Assembly (NCBI RefSeq): GCF_000237925.1
Contig: NW_017386025.1
Location: forward strand, 2,786,215 to 2,850,214
Length of the DNA stretch: 64,000 bases
Origin: Schistosoma mansoni
Taxonomy: Eukaryota > Platyhelminthes > Trematoda > Strigeidida > Schistosomatidae
Direction: 5' to 3'
Part shown: positions 23,101 through 38,100 of the stretch, piece by piece
Layout: each line of letters starts with the position of its first letter
Numbering within the stretch: position 1 is the stretch's first letter
The notes under the pieces: generated by a model
Databases searched by the model: none
Told to the model about the DNA's origin: nothing
What the model saw: only the letters and a program-made list of their open reading frames with translations
Position numbers and translations under genes: made by a program

Positions 23101-26100
23101 ATATATGACATGTTAATTACATCATAAGCTGAATGGAATTGAAGAATTTGAAAACTATATTTCTATGTATTAACTAAATAATATCATATTTCCTGAGAGA
23201 TTTGTAAACCTTATTTAGATGAGACGATATTGCATGGATTCATCAACTCATATTTCTATAACAAAAAAATTTACAAAATGTTTTACTTATTTTAAATGAT
23301 TGTAAAGTTGATATTCCTGCTTCGGTTTGGGCACCCGAGCAGTATCACAGCCCACATACAAATCAAAAAAGATTTGTGTGGCGCATATATATCTGGTGCC
23401 TCTTTGTACCAATATTTATATCTTGAGATAATGCGAAAGCGTTTGAAGTGAACGGTACTGGGTTCAAGTCCTAGAGTGAACATCAACTCTTAGATGCAGA
23501 TACATTCAGCTGACGAGTCCCGAATAGGACGAAACGTGCGTCCTCGACTGCGCTGCTAGCCACTATTCATCTCTCCTTATAATGCTTGTGATTTAAGGCA
23601 ATATCGAGGCAATACGCACAGTATGCACATATGCCAATAAGAGACTGATCAATTACAGTCCTAAACATTAATGGGAAGATTCAAGTAAACAATACCAAAT
23701 GAATTTTTACATGACTATGTTGACTGAATTCAATAATATAAATACATTGACAAACAATCTAGATATGCCTTTGTTTATATATCATCTAATTGTTTCAATT
23801 AAAATGTGATTATTTTTGTAGATATTTTCTATCGTATTCATTCAATCTTATTCTTATTGTCGATAGTAAAAAGAGGGTTTTAACAATGACATTGAGCAAT
23901 TGTCATATATTATCAAAAATTGGTAGAAGTTTTTAATTCGGGCTTTTAATCTAAATGTTGGTAGCTGATCACATGTCTTGTAAGTTCTAGTTTTTGTCTT
24001 TAACGAGGTTGTTGATGTATACTGTTAAGGTTTAGGAGACTAATAAAAAACAATCGTTCAATACTTTCCGGTCCTCTATAAATCCTTAGGTGATATCAAT
24101 TCATGATGAGACTTGTTCTTATAGAGATCTTACTTCTCGTTAAATGATATACAAGTGAATTTAAAATCACAAATTAAATGAGTATCTTTGTTCTTGTAAA
24201 CAAGTAAATATATGCAGAAGGTACAGCTAGAATGTAAATATACTCACTTAGCTCTCTAGCCGTCATATTTGGCCTTATTGGATAATTTAACGACTGTAGT
24301 TGATTTGTTTCTTCATTCATTACTAATACTTGTAAACAGTTTACGGTATTCGCATGAACAGGAGATGAAGAAAACATTTGTAGGTTTGTGGTCGAAGAAA
24401 GAGAAGATGGAACAGGTAGAGGACATGTACTCGTTGAATGTGTCAGCAAGTTTGATTGTGCAATCCATGGGCGCCATCTTGATAGTGTATTATTGTTATT
24501 ATTACTTTGATTCAGCGGAACAGGACAAAAGTGATCTTCGTTCAATGTTAAATGGGAAATAGACTGAGGTTTTGATAGATTTGAGAACTGTCTAATGTTC
24601 ATACTTGAATCATGTGTCAGATGTTTAACATTATGTTGTATTTTGGTTGGAGAAGATTTTATCTCATTCGAATGTTCCATATTAGGTGTTTTTGGCAAAT
24701 TTACACCGGTGACGGTTTTTCTTCGACGTGGTGGTATTATACGTCGTCTACTAAATTCTGTAGTTAAACGAAATAAACTATTAGATGAATTTTTATTTTC
24801 CACAGAGGTTGAGTGATCATGTTTATGTTGATATGGAATGAATTTCGAGGGACCTGAATCAAACGAATTGATCATGTTGTGTAATGATTCATGTTGAGTC
24901 TGTAAATTGAAATAAACAATTTATAAAAGATATCTAATATGATTATTAGGATAAGCTGAAGAGAAGACAAGTGATTGAAGTTAGAACATGTATAGCTTTA
25001 AAAAAAACACTAAGAGTCCATCGAGAATGGCTTATACCGAAAATAAAAACTGTAAGTCTTCCAGTAATTAAATTAAAAGTCTTTTCTCTCCAGAGGACGT
25101 TTAGTTAGTTCGGTTGTGGAAAACGTTTGTAAGAATAGCAACATTTCGAAGGGGATTCTTTGACTACAGAATAACTGAAGAAAATTAAACTTATTACAAT
25201 CTAAAGCACTTAATTCTAATACACATTTCAACTTCAACATAAAAGATTGTTTATCGTCTTACGAAATAATAAACTAAATTGAGAAACGTCGGAAATTCGT
25301 TTTTCTACTCACTGGGATATTAAAAATTCTTTATTATCATTGATTAGGACTAATTTATTATCCAAATGATAATTAATGTGATCGAAAAGCAATAGAAAAT
25401 AGTTCATACACGATCTTGTGGTGAAGTCGTTGATTTTTATTCGACTTGTCTGTACCATTCTATGTGTAATGATAGAGGAAATAATCAAGAATGTATTTGC
25501 TTTTTATTTAGAACTCAAAGCCTACTGATATATGGTTATAAGTAGTTAAAATTATTGTTCTCAATAATTTCGTAAATATGTGGGGTATCTGGTCCCATTC
25601 ACAAAATACAGTTCTGTTCAGCAAATAAATTTACTTTACAAAGCAGAATTGTGCTTGAAAAATCACATTTTTACGTCAAAATAATCAATATAAATCATCA
25701 AAATTTTATTAGATAAAATTAGTCATAACTATTATTAATTATTATGTTATTTACTGCACCTTCTTCACTCGATTTAATTACCCCACTATCAAAGCAAAGA
25801 AATAGCTGGACATGTGAGAAGACAAGCGATTATCTAATCTTGTTTGTATTGCAACTGAAATCGTAAAAGTGGTATATGTGATGAAAATTATATAAATCTG
25901 CGCTTAATAACAAGTAATTTGTTTGATTTCTTGGAAAACACACATAATTTAAAGATTTTGAAGCCTATATGGTGAATGAGTTTATTCTGAACTCTGAGGT
26001 AGATTTGAGAAAAGTACGAAATTAAGGGCAAAAATAAACCTATTTATTGTGAAATATCTACGCACAAACTGTGTGGATAAATAATAGTTCCCGTAAGTAT

Positions 26101-29100
26101 CATAATGCGACAGAATATGTTATCAATACCTAAAGTGATGAGTATCTTCTTGTATCCTTTAAATGTTAGGAAAGCTATTCAGAACCCTTTCTGGAGCTGA
26201 AATCAGAATGAGTTGAAGTAAATTGGTTGGGCTGAATTATGTGACTATTAAGCTGAAAAAAGTTTGAAAATTTACGTATCTCGTATGCAATAATTGCTGA
26301 TGATTGTTTAACGGTTATTTATCAGTTAGTTTAGTTATTTTGGGTTATGATAAGTTCATTACCTCAAAACTAGTTCACTAGACAATGTCAAAGAATAGAA
26401 AATTAAAAGATGATACTTAAAGTTGTAGAGATAAAATGAGCCTAGTAGGATTTAGAAATTAATAATACTGAAGAGTCCATGCTAGTACAAATCATAGATT
26501 TAAATTTCACTCTGTTCATTATTTTAGAAATTTAGATCATTGCCTTCTAACTCAGTGTTTGCATTTTGTTGAGACTGGAGAAAAACCTGAATGTTCCAGA
26601 TTTAATCATGTTTAAGACCAAGTGTACATGCAACCGAGGAGTTTCAAACTAACATAAAATAGCTGTTCCATGCTATTTGATTTTCAGTACTTCTCTGGCT
26701 AATAATATCAGTCTGTGATAAAAATTACCATGTTCGAAATGTTAGTATAAACTGTTAGGATCAACAGAGTTCTTTTCTGACATCATGTTCTCGTATAACT
26801 TTTACAGGAGTTAACAATCTACAGGAATTATGTGAAACCTTGTTCAAAATAACACGGAATATTTCCACTTTATTATAATTTCAAAATCCGTCTTTACAAA
26901 ATGGAGTTATTTGAGAAATTAGTGGAAACAGAGAAAATCAAATAGTTGTCCATTACTGTTTTATAAAATCGGTGGTACTGAGCGACCATAAAATTCTTTA
27001 GAATTGAAGTTATTGTTTGGTCATTTCAATACTAGGATGACAAACCAATGAAAAATGGTAATCATTTCCAAATTCTATCATATTTGTATCTCTTTCAATC
27101 ATCTAGATAAAGTCCTCACTAACTGATATTTTAGACTGTACAGGGAGCTTATTTCAGTTTTTTACTTAAATGATTCTGAATGATATTACCGAAACTTGGT
27201 GCCTACCGGTTCTCGTCTGTTTTTCTAAGTTGTAAGCTGTTTACCAATGGCCAACCACACATAACCTCGTATGCCATACTCAGTCTCTATACAATCTATC
27301 TAATAAATAGTGGCATTTAGAGATACGCCTTATTAGCTCTGGATGATAATAATAATAACGATAATATTAATATTAATAATAATAATAAATGGTAGTGATT
27401 AACTCCGTGAAAATATAGCCAACTTACAGTTAACTGCGATTCTTGCTTATTTATGGAATATGATGAAGTATTTGGTTGTTCCATGTTTAAAAGTTTTTGA
27501 TGTACTAATGGACTAGATTCAAGTGATTGGTATAATGCATTTTTATCATTCCATATCCAATACAATGAGCCAAATAAATCATTCAATCCTGTTGCTTGAT
27601 CATTTAGTTGAGGGGTATTTAAAACTCCATCTAGATAATCAGCTTGTAATGCGACTGGACAGATTATTGATTTATTGGCATTATTACTATTGTTTGTAAG
27701 TGAAGTGGTCCGTAATCGAATGTCATGGTTGTTTGTTGGATTAAGTGATGTGAGAAGTAGGCCAGATCGAGCGAAAACCCAAGCATAGTAAGCATGAAGA
27801 TCTTAGGTGGGGGGGAGAAATAAAAATAATCAACTGACTGTGAGTAATGTTGTTATTGTCATAAATACAGAAGACTGTAGGAACACGTTTTCTGTAACCA
27901 TGTGGCAACTTATTTATTTCTCATCAACTCATCATCATTAAAAAATAACTTCCAAACACTCAAGAGAACAGTAAAGTAAATTGATCTTGGAAGTGTTACA
28001 GCCAGTTTACAAGGGAGTTTCGACTAAGATTTCATGATAGATGTTATCCATCAGCAAGGTGTCTGGGAATCATGGACAAGTTGACACTTCGATGTAACGA
28101 GGTTTGGACGTGATAAGTGAGAAAACACTTTATAGGTGACTTAGTCTGTTTGACTCAGTTCAACTGACTAACATTGAGGCATATGAGAATCAATACAATC
28201 AGAGACAGTTTGTTATACACCTTTTACATATGCATCAGTTCAACAATATGAATGAGGACATTAGGAGCATACAAACGTTTGACTAATAGTAATAAAATGT
28301 GACCAATGAAAGTCTATTAGACTGACATATGTCATGCTTCTGGTAATATTCGAACTCATATAACTTACTATCACAATCAGATAAGTTGCTGTTGGCAAAC
28401 CAACTATAAAAAAACTTTTCGCGGAACTGAAATCGTCACAAAAACCAAAGTCAAAATATCATGGAATCCATATAAAATCACTTAGACTAATGAGCATCTT
28501 CTAACTAAATCAAAGATATTTGATCAGCACTAAGAACTAAAAGAAATGATATGGTTTACTAGATAGCGATCAGTTAGTATAAAATAGATTGAATGATTTA
28601 CGAAGGCAACAACTGAAATCAGTGACCGATAATTCAAATCAACATTGTTATTCCAAAAGAAAACACATTTGAATTGTTTGAAACTCATTCAAAGAAGAAG
28701 AAATAGGTGAGGTTTCCATGAATAGGCAATTTTGATAACACAATATTTGAAGTTCAATCTTTTGAATTAAGAAACGACATTACCGAGAGAAACATTGAAA
28801 ACCAGGAAATACCAGATGAATGCCTCGTTTTAGCGATAGATTACAAAGCACAAGGGACCATTCAATTCGTGATGGAAATAAGTGGAATATTTTGAATAAT
28901 ATTAACATATCTTGTTGGGAATTACTCATTTAAAGCCAAAAATCAATGGCATAATTGTTAAAACAAAATTTTTATAAGTTATCATTAATTCATTGCTAAA
29001 CAAATCAAATGTTCATATATGACACGTAATTTAATGAGAAGAGTTACTTAACGAGATTAACGTAATTTCTAAGTCATGTAAATATCTCAATTAGTTGCAA

Positions 29101-32100
29101 TTGAATTTTTCAATAATACGAAGCTATAAAACTCCACTCTTGAGATAGCTAAGTCGTTATACAACTAGCAGACTTCATTGAATCCATTTATCAAATATAA
29201 ATTATTTGGAAACTAGCTACAAATCATACGTTGGGTATGAATATTTCTGAAAGATAACTCATCAGCTGCTTTAAGAATACACTTCCATAACAAAAAGTAT
29301 CCTTTATTAACTTGTTGAAATCTATTGATCTTAATAGATGATGGATACTTCTATTGTACGCAACAAAAATACATGATGCAAAAGTTGAAAAATATATCCA
29401 GTCAAATTATCTTTACCTAAGGAGATTTCTATTCCTGCTGATATTCTGATTGCTCTTCGTTTTCCTATATGTCCACTTTATTTCACTCATCTGCTGGTAA
29501 GCATTCTGCATCTAATTCCTGCTACATCCTACTTATGTCTGTCCGCATAAGTAGTACGCACCCCACTAGGAATAAATTTTACTGAGATTATTTTCACACA
29601 GTTTTATTTGGTTTGCAAATTTTAGATTAAATGTAACTTGATTTCTGATACCACATACTCTCAAGTTGTGATCAAAGAAATTATTAAAGTAACCATGAAA
29701 AAGAATCATTACATGAAGAGAATCTGGTCAAGTCGAGATTATAAAAACTGGAAATATAAACATCTTATGAAAGTAGCACACTATTTTAATGAGCCTGGAA
29801 TTTGTTTTGGTATTATACTTTGAATTTGAGCACTAATACATTTTACTGAGTTATTTTATTCCTATTTGATTCTTTTAAACAAATCCCAATTTATAATTTC
29901 GAAGAACGCATGGAATTTAAAACAACTGCCAAACAATACCAAAGTCATAATCTTCAATACGAACATCAAAACGGTTCTACTGTACGGAGCTGAAAAGTTA
30001 AGAACCATTATCAAAAAGGTACAAGTATTTATAAACAATTTTCTATACAAGAAACTCAGTGTCCGTTGTGCGGATACCATCAACAACAGCCTACTGTGGG
30101 AAAGAACAAACCAGCTTTCAGAAGAAGAGGAAATTAAGAAAAGACGTTGGAAGTGAATAGGATACACATTGAGAAAATTTTCAAACTGCATCACGAAGTA
30201 AGTGCTTACTTGGAATCCTGAAGGGAAACGGAAAAGAGGAAGGCCAAAGAACACACTGCACCGAGAATTCGAAGCAAACACCAAAGGATGAATAGAAACT
30301 GGAAAGGATTGTCCAGAACAAAGTTCGATAAGGAATTCTGGTGGGCGGCTTATGCACCTCTGAGAGGGGTAACAGGTCTAAGTGAGTAAGCAGGTAAAAT
30401 GAATGATTTAACTGAATTAAAAATTGAAATATCACTTTATCTATTAACTCAACCATGATAAATGCTTCTTTCGAAATAATATCAGACTTGATCACTGATG
30501 ATATACTATATAGCCGTGAGTTCAAGAATTCAAACGTTTCTTCAACTTATTCAGTCACAACAATTGGATATGACTTGAAATCAAATTAACCAACTTATAT
30601 TCAGTTACTGTGTCAAAGTATTGTTATTATTACTTATTAGAAAATATCAACATAAATTACTGTTTGTGTTATTTTGAATAAAATTACTAACCTTCAGTAC
30701 TCAAAGAGTTTGCATCTAATTCTTGATCCGATTTCAAATTGTATATCTAAACGAATATTTTTTTGATCGTAAAAATAAAATAAATTGAGTTATTTACTTT
30801 TTTTGATATTTCAATGTGTATAACTATGCTGTTAATTAAAATAGATTGTGTTTATGGATCAGATTTATGATCTACACTCTCCAAAGTAAGATTGAGGATT
30901 TTTTTTCTTTTTTTGAACACATAGATTATGACTTGTTATGAATGTGTGTCATTCTATTTTGGCTGAATTTATCTAGTCCCCAGTGGTGATCCTCTTACTT
31001 AGACTCAATGCTTATACCTCTCCTTTCAAATATTAGTGTGTCATTCACTGGACTACTAAGCCTAGATAGTCACTACCATTTTCAATATCAACAACGGGAT
31101 CATGCAAAAATTTACTAATTCTCTTGTTTACTGGTTCATTGTTATTCTAATATAGATTATTACTAAATCTAGTGATGTATCATGGCAATTTTTGTCAAAG
31201 AATCTACTCCCTATATTCACCTCCTTAAACCATTTGGCTTTATCGGTGAATATTTTTGTGTGGAGACACAATAGTTTACCTAACTCTTCAACACAGAACT
31301 GTAAGCGATACTTCAAATTCCTAGTGATTATGATGATACAAAATTATTTCCAATCAAAAAATTACTAGCTAGTCATGTACACACAGTAAATTTTATCTAA
31401 CGACGAAGACTTTTGTAACTGTACTAGTATTTAAAGATTTAAAAAATCTTATTTTTATCAGCGTGGTGCTGTGAAGATTGTTGAATTGGGAAATCCTATA
31501 CTGGGACGAAACGAGTGCCCAGTGCTCCCACGTCTTCAATGGGGGGTAACATTAATCGGTTCATGATCTCAATAAAGTTGATTTTTGTTTTGCAATAAAA
31601 TGTTTCCTCTACTCCATACTGATATATAACTCATAATCAAACTATGACCTTTGAATACATATACTTGTATAAGTTTCTCGATACTTATTATCACTATTAT
31701 CAAACTCTAGTTTCTATCATTCTAACAAACATAATGATAATGCATCACTACACAGTAATAGCTAAGAACAAAAGTTATCGTGGTTAGCTGATTTTGAAAA
31801 GAAAAAAACTACAATTCATCCTTGTAGAATGAATAACAGACAATTGAAATTTTTCTCATTTTACAAAGGCCGATTAAGTGCATTTCGATCGATTTATGAT
31901 TGAGCCGGGGTTTCTAGAATCATCTCTACCACCAGTATTAAAGAATAACAATCTATAGATTTATCCTATTTACTGTTAATGAACTCCACATCTGTTTTAA
32001 CGGTCTAAGCTCACTATGTGACCTGAAAGTTCAGAGTTTAGTTATACGGAACGACGTATGCGTATTCAATCATCTTTAATCTGCAATTACAAATTAGTCT

Positions 32101-35100
32101 CATATTAATTATGTACGAAATGAAATTCACCGCTTAAAATCAATCTAATGTGTATATGTGTTTATTAGACGAATATTTTTATGGACTAATAGACAGCGTT
32201 GCAAATGTTTAATTGTTCTATCCTCTTATATTCATTTAGCAGAAGTTATGGTCAATTGTTGTTATGACAGGATCAAAAGAGCAAAATAAATCAGTATGAA
32301 AATTGATCAATATGGTATGTGTTCACATGGTAAATTAGTGATTAATGGATGTTACATACTACTTAGTTCAAATTATACAAATCTGACAGTGAATAAATCA
32401 CATAAAAATTAGTATATTCATATATCAATCACTTAAAGATCCTTCAGTCATCCTAGTCAGCACTTGACCACATTTAAATATTCTATTTCAGTCGATAATA
32501 GTTAAACCTTTCAACTTATCTGCTTTTTAATTCTTTCTACATCATAACACGATATACAAGAGTCAGGGTTTATTTGATGATTAAATAAAATTCATCTTTG
32601 AGGTACTGGGTCATAAGCTCGAATCTGCTTACCTATATACATCTGAGTAACCAAACAGCTACATAAGCGTTAATTTAAGAAAATGTTAATTAAAACAGGA
32701 AACACCACTGTCTATCTAATTATTGAGCAGCTAAATTTACCTATTTCTACTCTAATCCAATAAAAGTTTCACAATTAAACTATGTAATTCTCATTTAGAT
32801 TGTGAAAAGGTTTAGTTATAATTCTATTCAATTAAATAAGCTATTGATTGGAATTTGGTAATGTTTACAGTGGAACCATTGACGTTAGTTTCATGCTATT
32901 TTAAACTAATCAACTGTGTATGTATATGGATCTTAATTATGGAGAAAGTTAACTTAAAGCTGAATATTTAAATTTGTACTTGACAGAAAAATACTGATAT
33001 TCATTGTGTGGCATGTCGGATCGATATATACTTGTGTAAGCTGCTATGTTGTTTACGACTAACTGATTGATTCATTAGTTATAGGAGATATTGAGAGATT
33101 TAGAAATAACTTTATATACACTTCTTCTACTACTTTTTTTAATCTTCAACGTATATTGACTAAACTTGTTTTAGAGTGTTGATATGTGAATGGACTTTCA
33201 TATAAAATAGTAATATAGATATTAAAAATTAAAGAATATTGAAATCACTTACGCTTTTTCGAATATAATTAAATATAGAAACAAGATAATTTATTTTTCG
33301 TTGAACTGAATAAGTATTCGCTAAATGTGAATAAACATTGACCACATATTGTATAAGGGATTCTTTTGGTGGTGCGATAGGTGCCTAATTGATAAGTTGA
33401 TATTTTATTGATAAATTGGAAAAAGATACAACAACAAAAAATACAAAATTTCATAAAACGAAGAATTTATAACTAAAAAAACTTTAGTAGGATGAGGATG
33501 AAATTCGAAATTTAAAACGTAAGCTACTAATATGGGATTTGAGGGTAAGTTGAAGGTTTTGAGTTAGACTGTCGATATGTTTTTAGGTGTAACATACTGA
33601 AGAGTCCTGAGCTCCGATACAAATATCCTCTAGTCTCCCATGCCTCCAAATAGTCAGTTCATTAGTCACGAATATCATACTTGTCTAGAACTCATTCAAC
33701 GATTAAACTGTGGAATTAGACGAAAAAAAATGCCCTTAGACTGGCAACCAGGAGACACCATTGATCCAAGACAAAATAATAACCACAACAATAAACCGAT
33801 AAAATGTTAATAAAGGTAATAAAATTTTATCAAACAGTTTTCGATAAAAAGAAACAGATTCCAGGGCTAGAAAAATAAATCAGGTCTTCATATCACTGAG
33901 AAGATCATTAAGATGTCATTAAACGTTTTTAGTCAGAATATAAAAATTCAAATAAAACTTATAGATAGAACTGTATGGCACCATTAAAACTAAAAAAAAT
34001 TTTGTAAAAATTTAAGTTTTTCATGTTTAGATAACTTTTCAAACAAAACTAACGAATAAAAAAATACATGATAATTTGTTAGAATCAACTTCTGACTTGA
34101 TTTATGTATCATATAATGAAATAGGAATGGCGATGGTGATTAAATGGGTCATATGTTTATCAAACAACTACTTTCAATTTGGTTTGAAGGTTTGTAGGGA
34201 TTTTCAAACACCCGAATTCGGGTCATGTGTTAGTTCTGCTTAGTTCTCTTCCTGGGTTGGGAAACTAAAGTTACTGAATAAAATACTCAGTGGTATTCTT
34301 GTAGTAATAGCAGAATCAGGAGTACTTATCCTACGTAGTAGATTAGAATGTCCAATCCATTTTTTTCTCTTAAAGCTACAATGACTTTATTTGACTTCTT
34401 GATATCTCTTCTTATCCTTCTGATAGGGTTGATAGACAAGATCAAACATTAGTGTTGTAATTTGGAATCTTTAATGCTTTGCTTTGTCTTAGAGAAATCA
34501 CAGGGACAGTAAGGAGCATCGTGTTAAGTTTACATCCCAACAAAGTTTCTGATGAGTGTTTTTTCTGGAAAGTTGCTTCACTAGGTGTGATAAGAAATAC
34601 CTGCTGAATATTTTCTACCGTCGATGACAATGTTTTAATGGGACCAAAAAAGTGATATACTACCTGCACAGTTTTGGAACGAACCAAATCTGGTCCGAAA
34701 ACAGCAGAAACTTTTTTCTGTAGTTCCATTGAAAATTTTGTAGAAACAGTGGATTGAACGTTATTACATGTGAAACTAAGAGGCGTGTTAGTTTCGTGTA
34801 AACTGTCAAACAAGTCTAAACCGAGACGGCCTCGATCAGAGTCTGTGAAATAGCATATCCCTAAGAAAACAAAATCTTGAAATGAGACGCTGGATCTAAA
34901 TCGTCCATTTTTGTCTAGATATTTCCACTATAGTTTCTCCAAGCAATATTCATTGTCTGTGTGATATATTGGTAATGTCAGGTGTCGTACCTACCTGTAA
35001 TTGTACCGGTTGTTCATCTCTCCTGTTTTTTTACTCGAGGAGCAGCAAGCTAGTTGAGTGGAGAAGAATGTTAATGATTTTAATGAACAAATTTTCCGTT

Positions 35101-38100
35101 GTTGAAATAATAGGAAGAATTCCTATAGATCGATGATATGCAATGAGACGACTTGACTGAGTGACGATTACTCATGAGGCTATACTATTGACTTAAGCCT
35201 CCGAATGGTTTGTATTTAAAGAAAAAAAAGGCTAACCAAAAGGGTAGATTTTATAATGTAGTAAACTGGCTGATATACAAAATATTGACACAAGACAGAC
35301 ATGGTAAAGTGCCTTCATAGAGTTGAGGAAGTCAGTCTGTAGATTACTCACTATCTCATCAATTATCACCTTACTGTGAAGCCATAGTATAACCTCGTCA
35401 GCAAGGTATAGCAATTAGCTGATTGGATGGAATGTAACTTTTTTCGTTAGCGGGTTAATTTATACATATCACTAGTTCGAACAATAAACAAGGGTTGGAA
35501 TATTTCAAGCAAGTTTTGTAACTTTGCAATATTTGATTTCATCTGGTTGATATTTTTTACAACATAAACATTATATCCCACCTAGGATACAAGGTTTTTA
35601 GAGAATATTAAGCTAGAAGATGGTTTATATAATTAAGTGGAAAGTTATTTCGATTTTGTATAGGACTTCTTGACAGTAACCAGACATAGCTTTGCCAGGA
35701 AACAAATTGAGGGCCCTTAGGCCTCAAGGCAATCGGATTACTTCTAGGTCATTTAGTCACCATTTAGGAATTCACATCTCCAACTTCAATCACTTCCCTC
35801 AGAAGTAAATACTGTTAAGTGGTCTCATACTAGGACAAAATCATGTTCAATCCTTACTAATTTTCACTTGTTATCCAGCTAAATTCCATCCGTAATCAAA
35901 ACTATCCCATGTAAATTTTCCTTAATACTAAAATTTAGTACATACTACTCATTATTATCTAACAACCAAATTACTACAATATCCTATACAGAAGAAGAAA
36001 AAAAATCATTGAATGAACTTGTACGTTTACAAGAACATTATTTGTTTTTATTTAATGCCACCTCATAATTTAGTAATCATAATCAGTACAAGGTAGTTAT
36101 GTAAATAATAACTGACATAAAAATTAATCTAATTGATTCTTGTTAACAATCATAAAAATACCAACACAATAATAAAACAACTATACTTAGTTAATGGGGG
36201 GGAGGGTATTGTTGATAATTTTTTTGTTTCCTCAAAAACATTAAAGACTATATTCATTTATATTGGGGTATGGACACATACACACACACACACTTACATA
36301 TATATTTGAAGACCTATGAACTATCTTTATTATTATAATAAAAAAGAAACATTGGATTCATTAAGACAGGGGAAATTTATAACACTTTTTATACCTCTTT
36401 ATTCATTACATTGATGCACTTTTTTATGAATAAAAAATTTTGATTGAAAATTGATCCCTCCCCCAAAAAAAATACTGAAACAATGAAATTTTTTATGAAA
36501 AAAAACTTGATTTATACAAGTTAAACATGAAATTTATAAATAATTAAACAACCTATGATACACATTATATACATTAATGAAGAATTATTTATACTTATAT
36601 TATTTTGCACTAGAATAGTTTCCAGGTGATAACATATAGTTTTTGACAATGATTTATGCTACCTATCCATGGGTACATGTTATATATGGACATAGTGTTA
36701 AAGTCATGGACTTACATACGTATAATTTCATAATAAATTATTCGTCATGGTTCGAGGTTGCAACACCCTCAGAGATCATTAATGTAATCAAAGATTATTA
36801 ATGATAATCATAAGGGTAATAATTATGATTGAAGGGGAAGGGGTGAGGAATTTCGATTATTCTTATTAAAATTTGCTTCATGCATTTTTATTTATTTAAA
36901 ATAAAAACATCATACTTTTTGCCAAATTATCAACTAGTTTAACATAATTTTTGTATCAAGTTCATTTCCCCTCAATAAAGGAAGTCTATTTGTATTATTT
37001 TAGCAGTTATGAAGTTTTACTGAGTTGACCAACATTTTTCACTGATAATAACCAGTTTTTATTCAGTTCCACTTATTTCTGAGAAGATAATGTATGTACA
37101 GAGAATAACCACGTAAGGCAGACTTTTTAAACGTAAAACAACGTGAGATCACTAACTAAGTGGTTCATACTTTAGGATGATCTGGTTAATTTGATAAAAG
37201 TAGATCTGTTAGTGTCTCGGATGATGGGTATCACGGCACTTCCCATAAAATTAATCTCACCTACGGTGATTTATAGCTTATATTTTTTTTATTTCGCTGC
37301 ATAGCTAACTTGTACATTTGTTTTTGGAAGCCATTGGTAGGAGTTCAATTGGTCGAAGTGGTATACGTTATCCAAGAGTGATTTTATAATATTTGTACTT
37401 TTTTAGCTATTTAGCTTAGTTTAATACTTAAAGTCGATCTCCTTTTGATCTTAAATGCTTGAGAACATTTCCATACAATTATATAAATATCATTTTGGGT
37501 ATACCTTGTCAGGTGAAAAAAGAGGTTCCTTTGATAAGGAAATTCATTTAATTCAGCTTTATGTAAAATCAAACATTGAATGAACTATAAAAGCTTGTTT
37601 CAATGTGTTTTAATGATTCATAGTTTCGATTGAGTTGAGATGGAGGCATCGATAGAAATGGGAAACATATTTGAAAACATATCTGGCTTCTTTGGACATG
37701 TCTATCAAATTGCCTTTAAATATCTAATTATTATGTGAAAATTCCTTTTTCTAATGTTACACAGCTAAAGCCAATCTATAGAAAGGGCTGAACATAAGTT
37801 TCTTGGTGGTTAATGATATAACAAACAAAACAGGTCAGATTACTTACAGTTTTAGGGCAGTACATTATAAGTCCAAGTTGTTCATTATAAACAAATGAGT
37901 TATTCGTCTAATAATAAACTATAAATATCCATCAGCTATGAAAACTTTATCATTCAGCTTTTGGGAATAAACGTTCCCATCCAACTATGGTGTGTTACCG
38001 CACAGCTGAGTCAATTTGACGTCAAGGGATTAACACTGGTTAAAACCGAACCACTGAATACAACTGTTTGCGATAGCCAGAAAAGGATATTTTCAATCCT

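Noticed and set aside
29638-29823. 61-codon plus-strand frame before the RTE fragment
   Set aside because: It does not match the RTE protein order and lacks any support.
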